Shown here: one piece after another, positions 15,449 through 17,587 of the stretch
Layout: every line of letters starts with the position of its first letter
Position numbering within the stretch: position 1 is the first letter of the stretch
From: an uncultured Prevotellaceae bacterium
GTDB lineage: Bacteria; Bacteroidota; Bacteroidia; Bacteroidales; Bacteroidaceae
Length of the DNA: 17,587 nucleotides
NCBI GenBank assembly: GCA_902771155.1
Contig: CACXVS010000048.1
Span: 1 to 17,587 of the forward strand
Reading direction: 5' to 3'
Program-made: the position numbers and the translations under genes
Notes under the pieces: model-generated
Seen by the model: only the letters and a program-made list of their open reading frames with translations
Databases searched by the model: none
Told to the model about the DNA's origin: nothing

Positions 15449-16330
15449 ATGATCGAGCAGTTTCTGAACTACTTGCGCTATGAGCGGAATGCATCTCCGC
15501 AGACAGTGCTGACATACGAGGAAGGCCTCCGGGAATTTGAATCGTATCTGACTTTTAGGGATGAAGGGCTCTCTTTAGAGATGGTTGACTCCGATCTGAT
15601 CCGTGACTGGATGGAGAGCCTGATGGATAAAGGAAACACTGCCTCAACGATTAACAAAAAGTTGAGCGCTCTGCGTTCCTTTTATCGCTTTGCCCTAAAA
15701 CGAAGGTTGGTTGATAAGGATCCTGCTCATTGTATCACTGGTCCCAAGAAGTCAAAGCCGTTACCGCAGTTTCTCCGCGAGAGTGAGATGGACAATCTGC
15801 TCGACATGATTGAGTGGGGGGATTCTCTGAAGGATGTTCGCGCGCGTACCATATTAATATTATTATATGAGGCAGGACTGAGACGGTCGGAACTGACGGG
15901 ACTTAATGATGCCGATGTGGATTTTAGTGCAGGGCAGCTGAAGGTGACGGGTAAGCGTAATAAGCAGCGCATCATCCCCTTTGGTGAGGAACTCTCGCAG
16001 GTGCTGAGCCATTACATTGCTGTTCGTGACGAGCAGGTGGAGAGGAAAACAGAGGGTGCCCTGTTCCTGAACGACAGGGGAGAGCGGATGACGGGCGAGC
16101 AGGTGTATGTCATCGTGCGTAAGTATCTGACTGCGGTCACTTCGCTGAAGAAACGTTCGCCCCACGTGCTGCGCCACACCTTTGCCACTGCGATGCTGAA
16201 CAATGGTGCCGGACTGGAGAGCATCAAGAATCTGCTGGGCCATGAGAGTGTCTCGACGACAGAGATTTATGCCCACACGACATTCGAGCAGTTAAAGCGA
16301 GTTTACAAAGAGGCTCATCCAAGAGCCTAG
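15449..16330 (+). CDS. xerC: Tyrosine recombinase XerC-like
   Basis: 293-residue site-specific tyrosine recombinase, of the size and layout of XerC/XerD, which resolve chromosome dimers at dif. The N-terminal SAM-like core-binding domain covers residues about 1-90. The C-terminal catalytic domain has every active-site residue: R145 (EAGLRRSEL), Lys in TGKRNKQR (about 169), H239 and R242 (SPHVLRHTFA), H265 (LLGHES) and Y274 (TEIYAHT). Its position between rpsU and hpf, with no phage or integron genes nearby, supports a housekeeping Xer role rather than an element integrase. Whether it is XerC or XerD cannot be settled from this sequence alone. Confidence 0.88.
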   Translation: MIEQFLNYLRYERNASPQTVLTYEEGLREFESYLTFRDEGLSLEMVDSDLIRDWMESLMDKGNTASTINKKLSALRSFYRFALKRRLVDKDPAHCITGPKKSKPLPQFLRESEMDNLLDMIEWGDSLKDVRARTILILLYEAGLRRSELTGLNDADVDFSAGQLKVTGKRNKQRIIPFGEELSQVLSHYIAVRDEQVERKTEGALFLNDRGERMTGEQVYVIVRKYLTAVTSLKKRSPHVLRHTFATAMLNNGAGLESIKNLLGHESVSTTEIYAHTTFEQLKRVYKEAHPRA

Positions 16331-16356
16331 GTCCTTATTAATAACTATTTAAAAAT

Positions 16357-16363
16357 AGGAGGT
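16357..16363 (+). promoter_or_regulatory. Strong Shine-Dalgarno sequence of hpf
   Basis: AGGAGGT ends four bases before the hpf ATG. It is the clearest Shine-Dalgarno sequence in this window, where other starts have none. It is immediately preceded by CTATTT-AA-AAATAG (16345-16358), whose 3' arm touches the AGG, and TCCTTATT (16332-16339) can pair with AATAGGA with one bulge, so access may be controlled. Confidence 0.7.
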
Positions 16364-16367
16364 AACT

Positions 16368-16667
16368 ATGGAGATTAAGATTCAGTCGATTCACTTCGAC
16401 GCTACCGAGAAACTAGAGGCGTTCATCGAAAAGAAGGTCGCCAAGTTGGAAAAATCTTTTGAGGATATACAGAAGGTGGAGGTGCAGTGTAAACTAGTGA
16501 AGCCTGCCACTGCCCAGAACAAGGAAGTCAGTCTGTCGGTGGCAGTACCGGGAACCACGCTGTTCGTGGAGAAGACGAGTGACACATTTGAGGAAAGTGT
16601 TGATCTTTGTGTGGATTCTATGCGTGGACAACTCCAGAAATTCAAGGAAAAATTAAGGAACAGATAA
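16368..16667 (+). CDS. hpf: Ribosome hibernation-promoting factor, short form (HPF/YfiA family)
   Basis: 99-residue HPF/RaiA-family protein that binds the 30S decoding region and inactivates ribosomes in slow growth. The sequence fits the short family fold: an initial strand MEIKIQSIHFDAT, the helix EKLEAFIEKKVAKLEKSF, further strands (VEVQCKLV, VSLSVAVPG) and a final basic helix SMRGQLQKFKEKLRNR. There is no long-form dimerisation domain. It starts 37 bases after the recombinase stop and is probably read from that gene's promoter. Next comes the tRNA-tuf promoter. Confidence 0.92.
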   Translation: MEIKIQSIHFDATEKLEAFIEKKVAKLEKSFEDIQKVEVQCKLVKPATAQNKEVSLSVAVPGTTLFVEKTSDTFEESVDLCVDSMRGQLQKFKEKLRNR

Positions 16668-16684
16668 AAAAATCCCAGAAAAGT

Positions 16685-16715
16685 TTTGGTAATTCAAAAA
16701 TAAGTAGTAACTTTG
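16685..16715 (+). promoter_or_regulatory. Promoter of the tRNA-tuf operon
   Basis: TTTG (16685-16688), 19 bases, TAACTTTG (16708-16715) followed by CAGCCG. It shares TTGGTA and AAGTAGTAA plus the following TTTGCA with the rpsU promoter. Immediately downstream GCAGCCG (16715-16721) is the exact inverse of CGGCTGC (16755-16761), so the leader of the tRNA transcript can close into a 7-bp stem just before the first tRNA. Confidence 0.75.
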
Positions 16716-16769
16716 CAGCCGTTTTCCGACAGGTCGTAAATCTGAAACAGAGAGCGGCTGCTTAGAAAA

Positions 16770-16809
16770 GCCTCTTTAGCTCAGTTGGCCAGAGCACGTG
16801 ATTTGTGCT
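16770..16809 (+). pseudogene. tRNA-Thr(TGT) remnant lacking its 3' half
   Basis: The 5' half is normal: acceptor strand GCCTCTT (16770-16776), D-stem GCTC/GAGC with loop (16779-16795), anticodon-stem strand CGTGA and TTTGT with anticodon TGT at 16804-16806. After this the expected 3' anticodon stem, variable loop, T-arm and acceptor strand (AAGAGGC) are missing. The sequence goes straight to GCTCAAGG, which resembles what follows the 3' ends of the neighbouring tRNAs (CTCAAGG after tRNA-Tyr, GCTCAAAG after tRNA-Gly). About 35 bases therefore seem deleted between anticodon and acceptor end. It is either a real deletion or an assembly error. Confidence 0.75.
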
Positions 16810-16859
16810 CAAGGATAGCGAAAGCAATCCGGCCGTGCGGCTCAAAAGAATCGGGACAT

Positions 16860-16942
16860 GGGTGTTTTCCAGAGTGGCCAAATGGGGCAGACTGTAAATC
16901 TGCTGTCTTTCGACTTCGGTGGTTCGAATCCATCAGCACCCA
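16860..16942 (+). tRNA. tRNA-Tyr (anticodon GTA)
   Basis: Type II tRNA with long variable arm. Acceptor GGGTGTT (16860-16866) pairs with AGCACCC (16935-16941) with one G-T, discriminator A. The anticodon stem GCAGA/TCTGC encloses CTGTAAA with anticodon GTA. The T-loop GGTTCGAATC is standard. No CCA is encoded. Confidence 0.95.
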
Positions 16943-16959
16943 CACTCAAGGGATGTTTC

Positions 16960-17032
16960 GCGGAAATAGCTCAGTTGATAGAGCACTAGCCTTCCAAGCT
17001 GGGGGTCGCGGGTTTGAGCCCCGTTTTCCGCT
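16960..17032 (+). tRNA. tRNA-Gly (anticodon TCC)
   Basis: Acceptor GCGGAAA (16960-16966) pairs with TTTCCGC (17025-17031). D-stem GCTC/GAGC. The anticodon loop CTTCCAA carries TCC. The T-arm GGGTTTGAGCCCC is canonical. No CCA is encoded. The 61-base spacer after it holds GTCGC (17037-17041)/GCGAC (17084-17088) and CAAGC (17049-17053)/GCTTG (17065-17069) pairings, probably for processing. Confidence 0.95.
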
Positions 17033-17093
17033 CAAAGTCGCGAGTAAGCAAGCGCAGCAGGTGAGCTTGACTGCCGAGCGGAAGCGACAATTC

Positions 17094-17165
<72 letters not shown>

Positions 17166-17227
17166 CTCTTGGATGATTGGAGGAAACTGAAAATTCAGAA
17201 ATATAAACGATTTAATAAACAAGTAAA

Positions 17228-17587
17228 ATGGCAAAAGAGAATTTTGTGCGCACCAAACCGCACGTAAACATCGGTACTATCGGTCACGTTGACCACGGTA
17301 AGACAACTCTGACCGCTGCTATCACGCTCGTGCTTTCAAAGCGCGTTGCTGGTAACGAGGGTAAAATCAAGTCTTTCGACCAGATTGACAATGCTCCTGA
17401 GGAGAAGGAGCGCGGTATCACTATTAACACCGCTCACGTTGAGTACGAGACAGAGAAGCGTCACTACGCTCACGTTGACTGCCCGGGACACGCTGACTAT
17501 GTGAAGAACATGGTAACTGGTGCTGCCCAGATGGATGGTGCTATCCTTGTTGTAGCTGCTACTGACGGTCCTATGCCTCAGACTCGT
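17228..17587 (+). CDS. tuf: Elongation factor Tu, N-terminal part (cut by window edge)
   Basis: GTPase that delivers aminoacyl-tRNA to the ribosome. The first 120 codons are present and the frame is open to the last base. The start [16 protein letters not shown] is typical of Bacteroidota EF-Tu. GTP-binding motifs are GHVDHGKT (P-loop, G1), RGITIN (switch I, G2) and DCPGHADY (switch II, G3). The remaining G4/G5 motifs and domains II-III lie beyond 17587. Codon use is strongly biased, as expected for a highly expressed gene. It is read from the promoter at 16685-16715 through the tRNAs. Confidence 0.98.
   Translation, partial: MAKENFVRTKPHVNIGTIGHVDHGKTTLTAAITLVLSKRVAGNEGKIKSFDQIDNAPEEKERGITINTAHVEYETEKRHYAHVDCPGHADYVKNMVTGAAQMDGAILVVAATDGPMPQTR

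Noticed and set aside
15449..16330. Tyrosine recombinase as the integrase of a mobile element next to tRNA genes
   Set aside because: Xer-like length and motifs, conserved housekeeping neighbours on both sides, no attachment-site duplication of a tRNA 3' end and no cargo genes.
16802..16860. Intron in the tRNA-Thr anticodon loop
   Set aside because: The T-arm and acceptor strand do not resume before tRNA-Tyr, and only about 50 bases are available, too few for a group I intron. A deletion fits better.

Overview
The window looks like a chromosomal housekeeping segment from a member of Bacteroidota, most likely Prevotellaceae (inferred). Seen in the sequence: several intergenic gaps carry the Bacteroidota -7 promoter box TAnnTTTG, some with a TTG/TTTG element 19-20 bases upstream. 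Classical Shine-Dalgarno sequences are almost absent. The proteins have a Bacteroidales character (OmpP1/FadL porin, 7TM-HD phosphohydrolase, LruC-domain lipoprotein, Bacteroidota-type malate dehydrogenase). The order rpsU - tyrosine recombinase - hpf - tRNAs - tuf is, from general knowledge, typical of Bacteroidales. I saw no prophage, insertion sequence or CRISPR array.

Layout. 1-237: leader with a leftward promoter for a gene beyond the left edge, a cluster of nested inverted repeats, and the terminator of the next gene. 238-1818 (-): OmpP1/FadL outer-membrane transporter. 1907-1975: intergenic cluster of six TGCACA hexamers. 1982-4036 (-): 7TM-HD phosphodiesterase (PgpH type). It is divergent from 4134-6955 (+), a gltX-waaA (Kdo transferase) operon with a 1-base overlap. 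6942-8372 (-): secreted 5'-nucleotidase-type phosphatase, divergent from 8477-9565 (+), a membrane-anchored metallophosphoesterase. 9569-11124 (-): mdh followed by a gamma-carbonic anhydrase gene, separated by a heptamer tandem repeat. 11280-13112 (+): M24 Xaa-Pro aminopeptidase. 13394-14935 (+): LruC-type lipoprotein. 15186-17587 (+): translation cluster of rpsU, xerC-like recombinase, hpf, a damaged tRNA-Thr(TGT), tRNA-Tyr, tRNA-Gly, tRNA-Thr(GGT) and the start of tuf.

How the genes fit together. The right end is devoted to translation: S21 and HPF act on the 30S subunit, and tRNAs and EF-Tu supply elongation. Three promoters there (rpsU, recombinase, tRNA-tuf) share extended similarity beyond the core boxes, which suggests common growth-rate control. 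The left part is envelope biology (outer-membrane transport, Kdo addition to lipid A, periplasmic phosphatases, c-di-AMP-type signalling). The middle is central metabolism (malate dehydrogenase with a CO2/bicarbonate enzyme) and peptide use.

Most notable points: the tRNA-Thr(TGT) gene appears to have lost its 3' half exactly after the anticodon; the TGCACA cluster; the nested inverted repeats at 101-174; an AT-rich mosaic patch with an insertion inside waaA; and a 9-G tract in the carbonic anhydrase gene. I did not find a convincing new multi-gene system.
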